64,000 nucleotides of DNA from Burkholderia sp. GAS332 (GTDB lineage: Bacteria; Pseudomonadota; Gammaproteobacteria; Burkholderiales; Burkholderiaceae), in NCBI GenBank assembly GCA_900142905.1, contig FSRV01000001.1, positions 4,340,001 through 4,404,000 of the forward strand. Direction: 5' to 3'. Below, piece by piece: positions 52,113 through 60,778 of the stretch (position 1 is the first letter of the stretch; the number at the start of each line of letters is the position of its first letter). The position numbers were made by a program, and so were the translations under genes. The notes beneath the pieces are model-generated. The model had not been told where the DNA came from. It ran no database searches and worked only from the letters and a program-made list of their open reading frames with translations.

Positions 52113-53360
52113 TTAGCGGTAAACCGGGAAACGCTGGGTCAGCTCGGCGACTTGCGCACGCACACGTTCGATGGTGGCTGCGTCTTCCGGGTTGTCCAGC
52201 ACGTCGGCGATCAGGTTACCCACCTGCTCCGCTTCCTTGACGCCGAAGCCGCGCGTGGTCATGGCCGGCGAGCCGAGACGCACGCCGCTCGTGACGAACG
52301 GCTTTTCCGGGTCGTTCGGAATCGCGTTCTTGTTGACCGTGATGTGCGCGGCGCCGAGCGCAGCTTCCGCTGCCTTGCCGGTGATCTTCTTCGCGCGCAG
52401 GTCGACCAGCATCACGTGGCTTTCGGTGCGGCCCGAGACGATGCGCAGACCACGCTTGACCAGCGTTTCAGCCAGCACGCGCGCGTTCTCGACGACTTGC
52501 TGCTGATACACCTTGAACTCCGGCGACAGGGCTTCCTTGAACGCGACGGCCTTGCCGGCGATCACGTGCATCAGCGGACCACCCTGAATGCCCGGGAAAA
52601 TGGCCGAGTTGATCTGCTTTTCGAACTCGGCTTTCATCAGGATCACGCCGCCGCGCGGGCCGCGCAGGCTCTTGTGCGTGGTGGTGGTGACGAAATCGGC
52701 GTGCGGCACCGGGTTCGGGTAGACACCTGCGGCGATCAGGCCGGCATAGTGCGCCATGTCGACCATGAAGTACGCACCGACCGACTTGGCGATCTTCGAC
52801 ATGCGTTCGAAATCGATACGCAGCGCGAATGCGGAGGCGCCCGCCACGATCAGCTTCGGCTTATGTTCCTGAGCCAGCTTCTCGGCCGCGTCGTAGTCGA
52901 TGTCTTCAGCTTCGTTCAGGCCGTAGCTCACCACGTTGAACCACTTGCCCGACATGTTGACCGGCGAACCGTGCGTCAAGTGACCGCCGTGCGCGAGGCT
53001 CATGCCCATGATCGTGTCGCCCGGCTTGAGCATGGCGAAGAACACGCCCTGGTTCGCCTGCGAGCCGGAGTTCGGCTGCACGTTGGCGGCTTCAGCGCCG
53101 AACAGTTGTTTGACGCGGTCGATCGCCAGTTGCTCGGCGATGTCGACATATTCGCAACCGCCGTAGTAGCGCTTGCCCGGATACCCTTCGGCGTACTTGT
53201 TGGTGAGTTGCGAGCCCTGCGCAGCCATCACGGCCGGGCTCGTGTAGTTTTCCGACGCGATCAGCTCGATGTGCTCTTCCTGACGGCGGTTTTCCTGCTC
53301 AATGACCTTCCAGAGTTCAGGATCGACGTTGGCGATGGTGCTTTGGGCTCTGTCAAACAT
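52113..53360 (-). CDS. glyA: Serine hydroxymethyltransferase
   Basis: A 415-residue PLP enzyme converting serine and tetrahydrofolate to glycine and methylene-[25 protein letters not shown] is near the N-terminus, and the Schiff-base lysine lies in [34 protein letters not shown] and [15 protein letters not shown] are also standard. Length and motif order are those of bacterial GlyA. It starts the glyA-nrdR transcript. A ~270-base upstream stretch without a gene may be a long leader. Confidence 0.97.
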   Translation of the reverse strand: MFDRAQSTIANVDPELWKVIEQENRRQEEHIELIASENYTSPAVMAAQGSQLTNKYAEGYPGKRYYGGCEYVDIAEQLAIDRVKQLFGAEAANVQPNSGSQANQGVFFAMLKPGDTIMGMSLAHGGHLTHGSPVNMSGKWFNVVSYGLNEAEDIDYDAAEKLAQEHKPKLIVAGASAFALRIDFERMSKIAKSVGAYFMVDMAHYAGLIAAGVYPNPVPHADFVTTTTHKSLRGPRGGVILMKAEFEKQINSAIFPGIQGGPLMHVIAGKAVAFKEALSPEFKVYQQQVVENARVLAETLVKRGLRIVSGRTESHVMLVDLRAKKITGKAAEAALGAAHITVNKNAIPNDPEKPFVTSGVRLGSPAMTTRGFGVKEAEQVGNLIADVLDNPEDAATIERVRAQVAELTQRFPVYR

Positions 53361-53873
53361 ACGGATTCCGTTGAGTGTGTTCAGGTTGACCGGATCGTGC
53401 GCCGAATCTTGCGTAGAGGGTACGCAGCGCTGCTGGCGGCTGGGCCAGCCCTGACGTGGCGGATAGAGAGTCGCCGCACACGCGAGGCAGGACAGCCACC
53501 GCCAGCGCAGATCAATGCGCGCGGATCACGGCTGCCCAGGCGAACGGCAAAACGGCACCCTGCGCTTCACGGTGGGTTGTTCCACCTTGAACCCGATTGC
53601 TTGAACCGGTTCTATCGCCAGTCACGCAGGGATGAGCGCGTTAGTTTATTGGAAGAGGATCGAATAGGCAACCGGCTTCCTGCCAGCCCGGCGGGCGCTC
53701 GCGCAGCCGGTTATGGCGCCGGTGCGGGCGGCGCGCAAAAGTCTGATAAAAGCGCGCCCGGAACCCGCTCCGCGTCTCTGCCACAGCCGCTTGTACGGCT
53801 GGTTCATCCTTGCCGCAGCGCCGCATTGGAAGTAGGCTTGGGACCTTTCTCTTTTACCAACCAGGGAACTGCA
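53361..53873. other. Divergent region between glyA and the SDR gene
   Basis: 513 bases with no recognisable gene. The GC-rich half next to glyA contains short inverted repeats (for example GCTGGCGGCTGGGCCAGC around 53432-53449) and could be a structured leader. I could not match it to a known riboswitch. Open frames through this region merge with the SDR frame but lack family resemblance. Confidence 0.5.
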
Positions 53874-54620
53874 ATGATCGTGTTCGTCACCGGAGCGTCC
53901 GCGGGATTCGGCGCCGCTATCGCTCGCGCTTTCGTCAAGGGCGGCCATCGGGTCGTCGCCACCGCGCGCCGTAAGGACCGCCTGCAGGCACTCGCCGACG
54001 AACTCGGCGACGCCCTTCTGCCATATGAACTCGACGTGCGCGACCGCGCCGCCGTCGAAGCCGTGCCGGCCTCGCTGCCCGCCGATTTCGCCGCGCTCGA
54101 CGTGCTCGTCAATAACGCCGGCCTCGCGCTCGGCGTCGAGCCGGCGCAAAAGGCGAACCTCGACGAATGGAACACCATGATCGAGACCAACTGCACGGGC
54201 CTGGTGCAGATCACGCACGCGCTCCTGCCAGGCATGGTGGAGCGCAACCGCGGCCACATTTTCAACCTGGGTTCGGCGGCCGGCAGCTGGCCGTATGCGG
54301 GCGGCAACGTCTATGGCGCCACCAAGGCGTTCGTGCACCAGTTCAGTCTGAATCTACGTGCTGATCTGACCGGTACGGCATTGCGCGTGACCAACGTCGA
54401 GCCGGGCCTGTGCGGCGGCACCGAATTCTCGAACGTGCGTTTCCGCGGAAACGACGAAAGAGCGGCCAAAATGTACGAGAACGTACAACCGTTGACACCC
54501 GAGGATATCGCCGACTCGATCTACTGGATCGCTACCCGGCCTGCCCACGTCAACATCAACACGATCGAGCTGATGCCGGTGGCCCAATCGTTCTCCGCTT
54601 TGTCGGTTCATCGCGGGTGA
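53874..54620 (+). CDS. Short-chain dehydrogenase, YdfG-like (3-hydroxy acid dehydrogenase)
   Basis: A 248-residue SDR enzyme. MIVFVTGASAGFGAAIARAF is the NADP-binding TGxxxGxG segment, VLVNNAGLALG the NNAG motif, and NLGSAAGSWPYAGGNVYGATKAF contains the catalytic Ser, Tyr and Lys. LCGGTEFSNVRFRGNDERAAKMYE in the substrate loop is characteristic of YdfG, which oxidises L-allo-threonine and 3-hydroxypropionate with NADP+. The ATG at 53874 follows CAGGGAA; an enormous open frame running in from 51558 is not coding upstream of it. Confidence 0.9.
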   Translation: MIVFVTGASAGFGAAIARAFVKGGHRVVATARRKDRLQALADELGDALLPYELDVRDRAAVEAVPASLPADFAALDVLVNNAGLALGVEPAQKANLDEWNTMIETNCTGLVQITHALLPGMVERNRGHIFNLGSAAGSWPYAGGNVYGATKAFVHQFSLNLRADLTGTALRVTNVEPGLCGGTEFSNVRFRGNDERAAKMYENVQPLTPEDIADSIYWIATRPAHVNINTIELMPVAQSFSALSVHRG

Positions 54621-54711
54621 CATTGCGGCTGAAATCGCGGCTGAGGCCCGCCGGGCGGGGCGCACATCTTGAAACAGACCTCGGGGGGTGCGTTCCGGTA
54701 AAATGCGCGGC

Positions 54712-55182
54712 ATGAATATGTCGACCAGCCAGCCCGGCACGGAAATCGGCTTCACGTGGCCAATCCGCGTGTACTACGAAGATACCGACGCCGGCGGCAT
54801 CGTGTTTTACGCGAATTACCTGAAATTTTTCGAGCGGGCGCGCACCGAATGGCTGCGCGCATGCGGCGTCGACCAGAACCGGCTGGCCGACGAAGCAGAC
54901 GCAATCTTCATCGTGCGCAGCGCCGCGGTCGACTATCGGGCGCCGGCCCGGCTCGACGACATCGTCAAAGTCGTGAGCCGAATCGAGCGTCTTGGCCGCG
55001 CATCCGTCGATTTTGCGCAGGAAGCGTGGCGGGACGGCACGCTGCTTGCCACCGGGTCCATCCGGGTGGGCTGTGTCGACCGCATTGCGCTGCGGCCGGC
55101 CGCGATTCCTCCGCCGGTTCTCGCTGCTTTGCGGCGCGGGCCGAACGTGAATGACCGCGGTCTGTCAACGGACAACGACTGA
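54712..55182 (+). CDS. ybgC: Tol-Pal-associated acyl-CoA thioesterase YbgC
   Basis: A 156-residue hot-dog-fold thioesterase. IRVYYEDTDAGGIVFYANYLKFFERARTEW is the 4HBT family signature with the catalytic aspartate (DTDAGG). VRSAAVDYRAPARLDD follows. YbgC heads the tol-pal operon in many proteobacteria and acts on acyl-CoA or acyl-ACP near the inner membrane. Three in-frame ATGs (54703, 54712, 54718) are close together; 54712 is taken without strong ribosome-binding evidence. A 155-base gap with a small CCCCG/CGGGG hairpin precedes tolQ. Confidence 0.92.
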   Translation: MNMSTSQPGTEIGFTWPIRVYYEDTDAGGIVFYANYLKFFERARTEWLRACGVDQNRLADEADAIFIVRSAAVDYRAPARLDDIVKVVSRIERLGRASVDFAQEAWRDGTLLATGSIRVGCVDRIALRPAAIPPPVLAALRRGPNVNDRGLSTDND

Positions 55183-55337
55183 ACCCCGTTGTTACGGGGC
55201 CAGTGAACTCATATCGATCAAGCAACACAAAGCATGGTTCGGCTTGCAATATTGCCGATGCTTCCGTTTTGCTCACGGCAAGCTTCGAGTGACCTTGCAG
55301 CCGGACGCCCCCTTCCGGGACGTTAAAACGAACCTTT

Positions 55338-56015
55338 ATGAACACTACACAAGATCTTTCGATCATTTCCCTCGTACTCAATGCGAGCCTGCTGGCGCAG
55401 GCCGTCATGGCGCTGCTGCTTCTACTGTCGCTGTTGTCGTGGACTTTCATCTTCCGCAAGTGGTTTGCGATCCGCCGGGCGCGCGCGCAAACTGAACGCT
55501 TCGAACGCGATTTCTGGTCGGGCGGCGACCTGCAGGCGCTCTATCAGAGCGCCGCGAACAATCGCCACACGATCGGCGCACTGGAACGGATTTTCGAGTC
55601 CGGCATGCGCGAATTCCTGAAGGGCAAGGAAAAGCGCCTGAACGATTCAGGCGCGATTCTCGACGGCGCACGCCGTGCCATGCGCGCCGCGTTCCAGCGT
55701 GAAATGGACGTGCTCGAAGCCAATCTGGCGTTTCTCGCGTCGGTCGGTTCGGTCAGCCCGTATATCGGTCTGTTCGGCACGGTTTGGGGGATCATGAATG
55801 CGTTCCGCGGCCTCGCCAACGTGCAGCAGGCTACGCTTGCGAACGTCGCGCCGGGTATTGCCGAAGCGCTGACCGCCACCGCAATCGGCCTGTTCGCCGC
55901 GATTCCGGCCGTGGTCGCCTACAACCGCTACGCGCACGACATCGACCGTCTGGCGATCCGCTTCGAGACGTTTATCGAAGAGTTCTCGAACATTTTGCAG
56001 CGTCAGGCACAGTAA
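55338..56015 (+). CDS. tolQ: Tol-Pal system protein TolQ
   Basis: A 225-residue inner-membrane protein with three helices: one near residues 12-34 and two in the second half, where SVGSVSPYIGLFGTVWGIMNAF and GIAEALTATAIGLFAAIPAVVAYNRY are MotA/TolQ/ExbB motifs. With TolR it forms the proton channel that energises TolA. It is followed 10 bases later by tolR. Length is standard. Confidence 0.96.
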   Translation: MNTTQDLSIISLVLNASLLAQAVMALLLLLSLLSWTFIFRKWFAIRRARAQTERFERDFWSGGDLQALYQSAANNRHTIGALERIFESGMREFLKGKEKRLNDSGAILDGARRAMRAAFQREMDVLEANLAFLASVGSVSPYIGLFGTVWGIMNAFRGLANVQQATLANVAPGIAEALTATAIGLFAAIPAVVAYNRYAHDIDRLAIRFETFIEEFSNILQRQAQ

Positions 56016-56025
56016 GGAGTCCACG

Positions 56026-56469
56026 ATGGCAGGCTCTTCCTCCAGCATGCGCGGCTCCCGTCAGCGCCGCGCGATGGCCGACATCAACGTCGTGCCGTAC
56101 ATCGACGTGATGCTCGTGCTCCTCGTGATCTTCATGGTGACCGCGCCACTCGTCGCCCCGTCGATCGTCAATCTGCCCACCGTCGGCGGCGCCGCGCCGC
56201 AGCAGCAGACTCCGCCTGTGATCGTCAATATTCGCGCAGACGGCAATATGAGCGTCAAATACAAGGACGACGCGGGCGCGCAGCAACAGGAAGACATGAC
56301 GAAGGCCGACCTGCACGGCTTCATTGCCGACCGCGCGCAATCGCATCCCGACCAGCCGGTCGTGATCGCGGCCGACAAGACCGTGCGGTACGAAGTCGTG
56401 ATGAATGTGATGTCCGAGTTGAAAGCTCAGGGCGTCAAGCGCGTTGGACTGCTCGTCAAATCGCAATGA
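56026..56469 (+). CDS. tolR: Tol-Pal system protein TolR
   Basis: A 147-residue protein with one N-terminal membrane helix and a periplasmic domain of the ExbD/TolR family. MADINVVPYIDVMLVLLVIFMVTAPL contains the conserved aspartate in the helix that carries protons with TolQ. The periplasmic part ends VIAADKTVRYEVVMNVMSELKAQGVKRVGLLVK, as in the family. AAGGAG precedes the start. Its stop overlaps the tolA start by ATGA. Confidence 0.96.
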   Translation: MAGSSSSMRGSRQRRAMADINVVPYIDVMLVLLVIFMVTAPLVAPSIVNLPTVGGAAPQQQTPPVIVNIRADGNMSVKYKDDAGAQQQEDMTKADLHGFIADRAQSHPDQPVVIAADKTVRYEVVMNVMSELKAQGVKRVGLLVKSQ

Positions 56470-57488
56470 TCCGCAAGAATTCCGAATACCCGCTCCAGCC
56501 ACCGCGTGAACGCGGCACCGGGCGAGCCTTTGCGTTCGCGCTGGTGATGCATGCGCTGCTCGGATTTTTCCTGTATCACGGCATTCAATGGCAGAACAGC
56601 ACGCCGGCCGGCGCGGAAGCCGAACTATGGACCGAGGTGCCCGATACGGCCATCCCGCGCCAGCCTCCACCGCCGCCCGTCCCGGTAGCCCCTGCCCCGC
56701 CGTTGCCGGACGAACAGGCCGACATCGCGCTGCAGGAAAAGAAACGCCAGCAGCAGGAAGCGGCCCGCCAGGCGCAACTGGCTGAGCAGCAGCGTCAGCA
56801 GAAGCTGCAAGCCCAGCAGGAAGCCGACGCGAAGCGCCAGCAGCAACTGGCGGCCGATCAGGCTGCGCAACTCGCCGCGCAAAAAGCCGCGGCGGCCAAG
56901 CAGAAACAGTTGCAACAACAGCAACAGCAGCAGGCCGAGAAACTGAAGCAGCAGCAATTGGCCGAACAGCAAAAGCAGCAGCAGTTGAAAGAACAGCAGC
57001 AGGAACAGCAGAAACAGGCCGAAGCTGACGCGCAGAAGAAGGCCGATGCGCAGAAAGCGGCGAAGGCCAAGGCTCAGGCCGACGCTGCTGCGCAGGCCAA
57101 GAAGCTGGATGCGGAGCGTCGTGCGCGGCTTGCCCAGATGCAGGGTTCGGCGGGTGGCGAAGGCTCGACCGGCAACGGGCTTGCGAAGAGCGGCACGGGT
57201 AGCGGTTCAGGTGGCACGGCAACCTCGCCGGGGTACTCCGACAAGGTGCGACGCGCCGTGCGGCCGAACATCTCGTGGGGCGGCGAGACCGAAGGGCTGG
57301 AGACCGTGGTCTCCGTGCGCTGCTCGCCGACCGGCACCTTGCTAGGCGCAACGATTTCGCGCAGCAGCGGCAACGCGGCGTGGGACGACGCTGCACTGCG
57401 GGCCGTTCGGCGTACTGATCCGATGCCGCAGGATATTGACGGCAAGACACCGACCAGCTTCCTGATTACGTTGCGCCCGGCCGGTTGA
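56466..57488 (+). CDS. tolA: Tol-Pal system protein TolA
   Basis: A 340-residue periplasm-spanning protein. A short cytoplasmic N-terminus and one helix (about 20-38) anchor it. A Pro-rich stretch is followed by a long Gln/Lys/Ala coiled coil (about residues 85-220, full of KQQQ and EQQQ runs) and a Gly/Ser linker. The C-terminal TolA/TonB-like domain (about 250-340) with VRRAVRPNISWGGETEG and ISRSSGNAAWDDAALRAV binds Pal and TolB. The low-complexity coil explains the many repeated CAGCAG-type codons. Confidence 0.95.
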   Translation: MIRKNSEYPLQPPRERGTGRAFAFALVMHALLGFFLYHGIQWQNSTPAGAEAELWTEVPDTAIPRQPPPPPVPVAPAPPLPDEQADIALQEKKRQQQEAARQAQLAEQQRQQKLQAQQEADAKRQQQLAADQAAQLAAQKAAAAKQKQLQQQQQQQAEKLKQQQLAEQQKQQQLKEQQQEQQKQAEADAQKKADAQKAAKAKAQADAAAQAKKLDAERRARLAQMQGSAGGEGSTGNGLAKSGTGSGSGGTATSPGYSDKVRRAVRPNISWGGETEGLETVVSVRCSPTGTLLGATISRSSGNAAWDDAALRAVRRTDPMPQDIDGKTPTSFLITLRPAG

Positions 57489-57627
57489 TTGCAGCAATTT
57501 GACAGTCAGTTGACAGCAGACGCCGCGCCCCGCCCAGCGCGGCGCGCCCGGGAACGAATTAGTTGTTTTCGGGTCTCTCTGCTGTCATGAAGTGTTAGTA
57601 AAACCGTTTTTGGGGAAACCATTCAGC

Positions 57628-58920
57628 ATGAGTTTGATGACCAAGCTAGGCCTGCGGACACTTGTAGCGTCGTGCCTGATCGCCGTTGGCGGCGCCGCCA
57701 ACGCGCAACTCAACGTCCTCGTGACGGGCGTCGGGTCCACGCAGTTTCCGATCGCAACGGCGAATTTCGCCAATGAAGCGAACTCGCCGCAGCAGGTCAG
57801 CACGATCGTGCGTCAGGATCTGCAACGCAGCGGGAAATTCACCAATATCGACGCGGGCAGCACACCGGTCTCTGAAACCGATTCCGTCGACCTCGGCAGC
57901 TGGAAGGCCAAGGGCGCCAACGCGTTCGTGTCGGGCAGCGTGAACCGCTTGCCGAACGGCCAGTATGAAGTGCGTTTTAAACTGTACGACACGGTCAAGG
58001 GCGAAAGCCTTGGCGGCCTCGTGCTGGTGAGCCCGGAAAGCGGCTTGCGCATGAGTGCGCACAAAGTCGCGGACTACATCTACGCGAAGCTGATGGGCGG
58101 CCGCGGCGTGTTCGCCACGCGCCTCTCGTACGTCATCAAGACCGGCGGCCGTTATCAATTGCAGATTTCCGATTCGGACGGCCAGGACGCGCACATCGCG
58201 CTGTCGAGCCCCGAGCCGATCATCTCGCCGGCATGGTCGCCTGACGGCACCAAGGTGGCTTACGTTTCATTCGAAAAGAAGAAGCCGATCGTCTATATCC
58301 ACGACCTGCCTACGGGCCGTCGCGTGATCGTATCGGACCAGAAGGGTAACAACAGTGCGCCGGCGTGGTCGCCGGACGGCCGCACGCTGGCCGTCGCGCT
58401 CTCGCGCACCGGCAACACGCAGATTTTCGCCGTCAATGCGGACGGCAGCGGCCTGCGGCGCCTGACGCAAGGCACCTCGATCGACACTGAACCGTGCTTC
58501 TCTCCTGACGGCCAATCGATCTATTTCACCAGCGACCGCGGCGGTCAACCGCAGATCTACAAGATGCCGGCCCAGGGCGAGAACGCCGGCGCCGCGCAGC
58601 GCGTGACCTTCACGGGCAACTACAACACGAGCCCGCGCATCAGCCCGGACGGCAAGCAGCTTGCCTATATCTCGCGTGTCGGCGGTGGCTTCAAGCTGTA
58701 TATCCAGGACCTGCAAGGCAATACGGCCACGGGACTGACGGACACCACACATGACGAATCGCCGAGCTTCGCGGCGAACGGTCAGTACATTCTTTACGCC
58801 ACACAGGTGAACGGCCGTGGCGTGTTGGCCGCAGTATCGACCGACGGTCGCACTCGGCAGGTCCTGTCCGTTCAGGGTGGCAGCGTACGCGAGCCGTCCT
58901 GGGGCCCGTTTATGCAGTAA
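57628..58920 (+). CDS. tolB: Tol-Pal system beta-propeller protein TolB
   Basis: A 430-residue periplasmic protein. The signal peptide ([20 protein letters not shown], cleaved near ANA) is followed by the N-terminal domain and a six-bladed beta-propeller with repeated blades such as [31 protein letters not shown] and [17 protein letters not shown]. TolB binds Pal and TolA and is also exploited by colicins. The ATG at 57628 is chosen because the 12 residues before it would disrupt the signal peptide. Pal follows 33 bases later. Confidence 0.96.
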   Translation: MSLMTKLGLRTLVASCLIAVGGAANAQLNVLVTGVGSTQFPIATANFANEANSPQQVSTIVRQDLQRSGKFTNIDAGSTPVSETDSVDLGSWKAKGANAFVSGSVNRLPNGQYEVRFKLYDTVKGESLGGLVLVSPESGLRMSAHKVADYIYAKLMGGRGVFATRLSYVIKTGGRYQLQISDSDGQDAHIALSSPEPIISPAWSPDGTKVAYVSFEKKKPIVYIHDLPTGRRVIVSDQKGNNSAPAWSPDGRTLAVALSRTGNTQIFAVNADGSGLRRLTQGTSIDTEPCFSPDGQSIYFTSDRGGQPQIYKMPAQGENAGAAQRVTFTGNYNTSPRISPDGKQLAYISRVGGGFKLYIQDLQGNTATGLTDTTHDESPSFAANGQYILYATQVNGRGVLAAVSTDGRTRQVLSVQGGSVREPSWGPFMQ

Positions 58921-58953
58921 CTGTTGATGCAATAACACAAGGAGAGTCACAAA

Positions 58954-59463
58954 ATGATGTCAAAACTTCGTTTCGCATTTGCCGTATTGATGGTCGGTGC
59001 GCTGGCCGCATGTCACTCGGGCGTCAAGCTCGACGAAAACGCTAACAAGGGTGGTGCAGTTTCGACGCAACCGAATCCGACTGATGTCGCTCAGGTCAAC
59101 GTCGATCCGCTGAACGATCCGAACAGCCCGCTCGCCAAGCGCAGCATCTACTTCGACTTCGACAGCTACTCGGTCAAGGACGACTACCAATCGCTGCTGC
59201 AACAACACGCGCAATATCTGAAGAGCCACCCGGAACGTCACGTCCTGATCCAGGGCAACACCGACGAACGCGGCACCAGCGAGTACAACCTGGCACTCGG
59301 CCAGAAGCGTGCTGAAGCTGTGCGCCGTTCGCTGTCGCTGATGGGCGTGGCGGACTCGCAAATGGAAGCCGTGAGCCTCGGCAAGGAAAAGCCGCAAGCG
59401 ACCGGTCATGACGAATCGTCGTGGGCACAAAACCGCCGCGCCGACCTCGTGTACCAACAGTAA
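58954..59463 (+). CDS. pal: Peptidoglycan-associated lipoprotein Pal
   Basis: A 169-residue outer-membrane lipoprotein. The signal ends in the lipobox LAAC, and the acylated cysteine is followed by a ~45-residue linker. The OmpA-like domain shows IYFDFDSYSVKDDYQSLLQQHAQYL, GNTDERGTSEYNLALGQKRAEAV and NRRADLVY, which bind diaminopimelate of peptidoglycan. AAGGAG precedes the start. The Tol machine relocates Pal to division sites. Confidence 0.97.
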   Translation: MMSKLRFAFAVLMVGALAACHSGVKLDENANKGGAVSTQPNPTDVAQVNVDPLNDPNSPLAKRSIYFDFDSYSVKDDYQSLLQQHAQYLKSHPERHVLIQGNTDERGTSEYNLALGQKRAEAVRRSLSLMGVADSQMEAVSLGKEKPQATGHDESSWAQNRRADLVYQQ

Positions 59464-59473
59464 GTAACAGGTG

Positions 59474-60232
59474 ATGAGCCGAATGACGCATCGTTTCTCC
59501 TGGCTGCGGTTTGCCGCAGCGGCCTGCGTCGCGGGCACGGCCTTCGCGGCTGTGCCTGCGCATGCGGGCATATTCGACGACGATCAGGCCCGCCAGGCCA
59601 TTCTCGATCTGCGTTCGAAGACCGATAGCCTGTCGAGCCAACTGTCGGCCGCACAGCGCACGATCCTCGATCAGTCCAACCGCCTCGATCAGCTGAATCA
59701 GCAGGTCGCGACGTTGCGTGGGCAGAACGAGGATATGGGCAACCAACTCTCCACGCTGCAAAAACAGCAGAAGGACTACTACACCGATCTGGACACGCGG
59801 CTGAAGAAATTCGAGCCGCAACAGCAGACGGTGGACGGCGTCCAGGGCGAGGTGCAGCCGGGTGAGACCGATTCGTTCAATGCGGCTTCACAGTTGTTCC
59901 GCAACGGCGACTTCAAGAATGCGGCGGCATCGTTCCGCAGCTTCATCTCCAAGTATCCGAACAGCCCTTACCAGCCGACCGCTCAGTACTGGCTCGGCAA
60001 CGCGCTGTATGCGCTGCGCGACTACAAGGGTTCGACGGCGACCTGGCAAGGTGTGGTGAAGAACTACCCGCAGCATCCGCGCGCACCGGACGCGCTGCTC
60101 GCGATTGCGAACAATCAGCTCGAGCAGGGTCAGAAGGCCGCGGCCAAGAAGACGCTGGAGCAGATCGTCGCGCAGTACAGCGGCTCGGACGTCGCGCAGT
60201 CGGCTCAGAGCAAGCTGGAGCAGATCAAGTAG
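59474..60232 (+). CDS. cpoB: Cell division coordinator CpoB (YbgF)
   Basis: A 252-residue periplasmic protein. The signal peptide ends near AHA. A coiled-coil trimerisation region follows (about 35-110, SLSSQLSAAQRTILDQSNRLDQLNQ). The C-terminal TPR domain has three repeats beginning at FNAASQLFRNGDFKNAAASF, TAQYWLGNALYALRDYKGST and APDALLAIANNQLEQGQKAA. CpoB links Tol-Pal constriction with peptidoglycan synthesis. The ATG at 59474 lies 11 bases after the pal stop; 59483 is possible. Confidence 0.94.
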   Translation: MSRMTHRFSWLRFAAAACVAGTAFAAVPAHAGIFDDDQARQAILDLRSKTDSLSSQLSAAQRTILDQSNRLDQLNQQVATLRGQNEDMGNQLSTLQKQQKDYYTDLDTRLKKFEPQQQTVDGVQGEVQPGETDSFNAASQLFRNGDFKNAAASFRSFISKYPNSPYQPTAQYWLGNALYALRDYKGSTATWQGVVKNYPQHPRAPDALLAIANNQLEQGQKAAAKKTLEQIVAQYSGSDVAQSAQSKLEQIK

Positions 60233-60311
60233 TCGTACAAGGTTTAGCAGTTGATGTAACGCGCAGTGGCTAAGCAGTCTCCAAATCAACAGCCACACGC
60301 GCCTCTCGCTG

Positions 60312-60343
60312 GAAAGCCCGGGGTAGTAATACCTCGGGCTTTT
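60312..60343 (+). terminator. Terminator of the tol-pal-cpoB operon
   Basis: AAAGCCCGGGG and the nearly complementary CCTCGGGCTTT flank a nine-base loop and run into TTTTCAC. It lies 80 bases after the cpoB stop and before the tRNA gene. Confidence 0.8.
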
Positions 60344-60427
60344 CACTATCTGGAGTGCGGATAGCTCGCCTAACCGCCATGGGTTGACAGCCCACGGATG
60401 CTATCGCTATAATCTCGCTTCTCTTTT

Positions 60428-60503
60428 GGGTCGTTAGCTCAGCTGGTAGAGCAGCGGACTTTTAATCCGTTGGTCACAGGTTCGAATCCCGTACGGCCTA
60501 CCA
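60428..60503 (+). tRNA. tRNA-Lys (anticodon TTT)
   Basis: A 76-base cloverleaf with encoded CCA. The D arm reads GCTC-AGCTGGTA-GAGC, the anticodon loop CTTTTAA gives anticodon TTT, and the T loop is TTCGAAT. The acceptor stem GGGTCGT/ACGGCCT contains G-T pairs at the first and fourth positions. The T stem ACAGG/CCCGT has one A-C mismatch. A rho-independent terminator follows. These departures are small and the gene is probably functional. Confidence 0.93.
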
Positions 60504-60511
60504 AAAGATTC

Positions 60512-60549
60512 AAGGGCTTGCACGCGTCAGCGTGCAAGCCCTTTTTCTT
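60512..60549 (+). terminator. Terminator after tRNA-Lys
   Basis: AAGGGCTTGCACGC and GCGTGCAAGCCCTT form a perfect 14-base stem with a GTCA loop, followed by TTTCTTT. It starts nine bases after the CCA end of the tRNA. Confidence 0.92.
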
Positions 60550-60778
60550 TGCTCCGCTAACTCGACGAGTCGCTGTTCGCGATCGTCTCCTCAGATTCCG
60601 TTAACGCCCCCGGCTTCTGACACAGAGTCGACGCGATGTCGTCATCCTTTCACACAATTCAAGCATAAATACCGCCGGCGCTGCCCCTGCCTGCTGTCAT
60701 AGTGATCGGCGTTGCACACGTGTGCAACGCTTAGGGCACGTCGCGGACTTTCTCTTTGAACCTTGGACAGGATTTCTC

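Noticed and set aside
51558..54620. A 1020-codon open frame on the plus strand
   Set aside because: Only the last 248 codons match a family (SDR). The rest runs antisense to nrdR and glyA and is an artefact of high GC content.
56750..57100. Possible CAG-type repeat expansion
   Set aside because: This is the Gln/Lys/Ala coiled coil of TolA, normal for the family.
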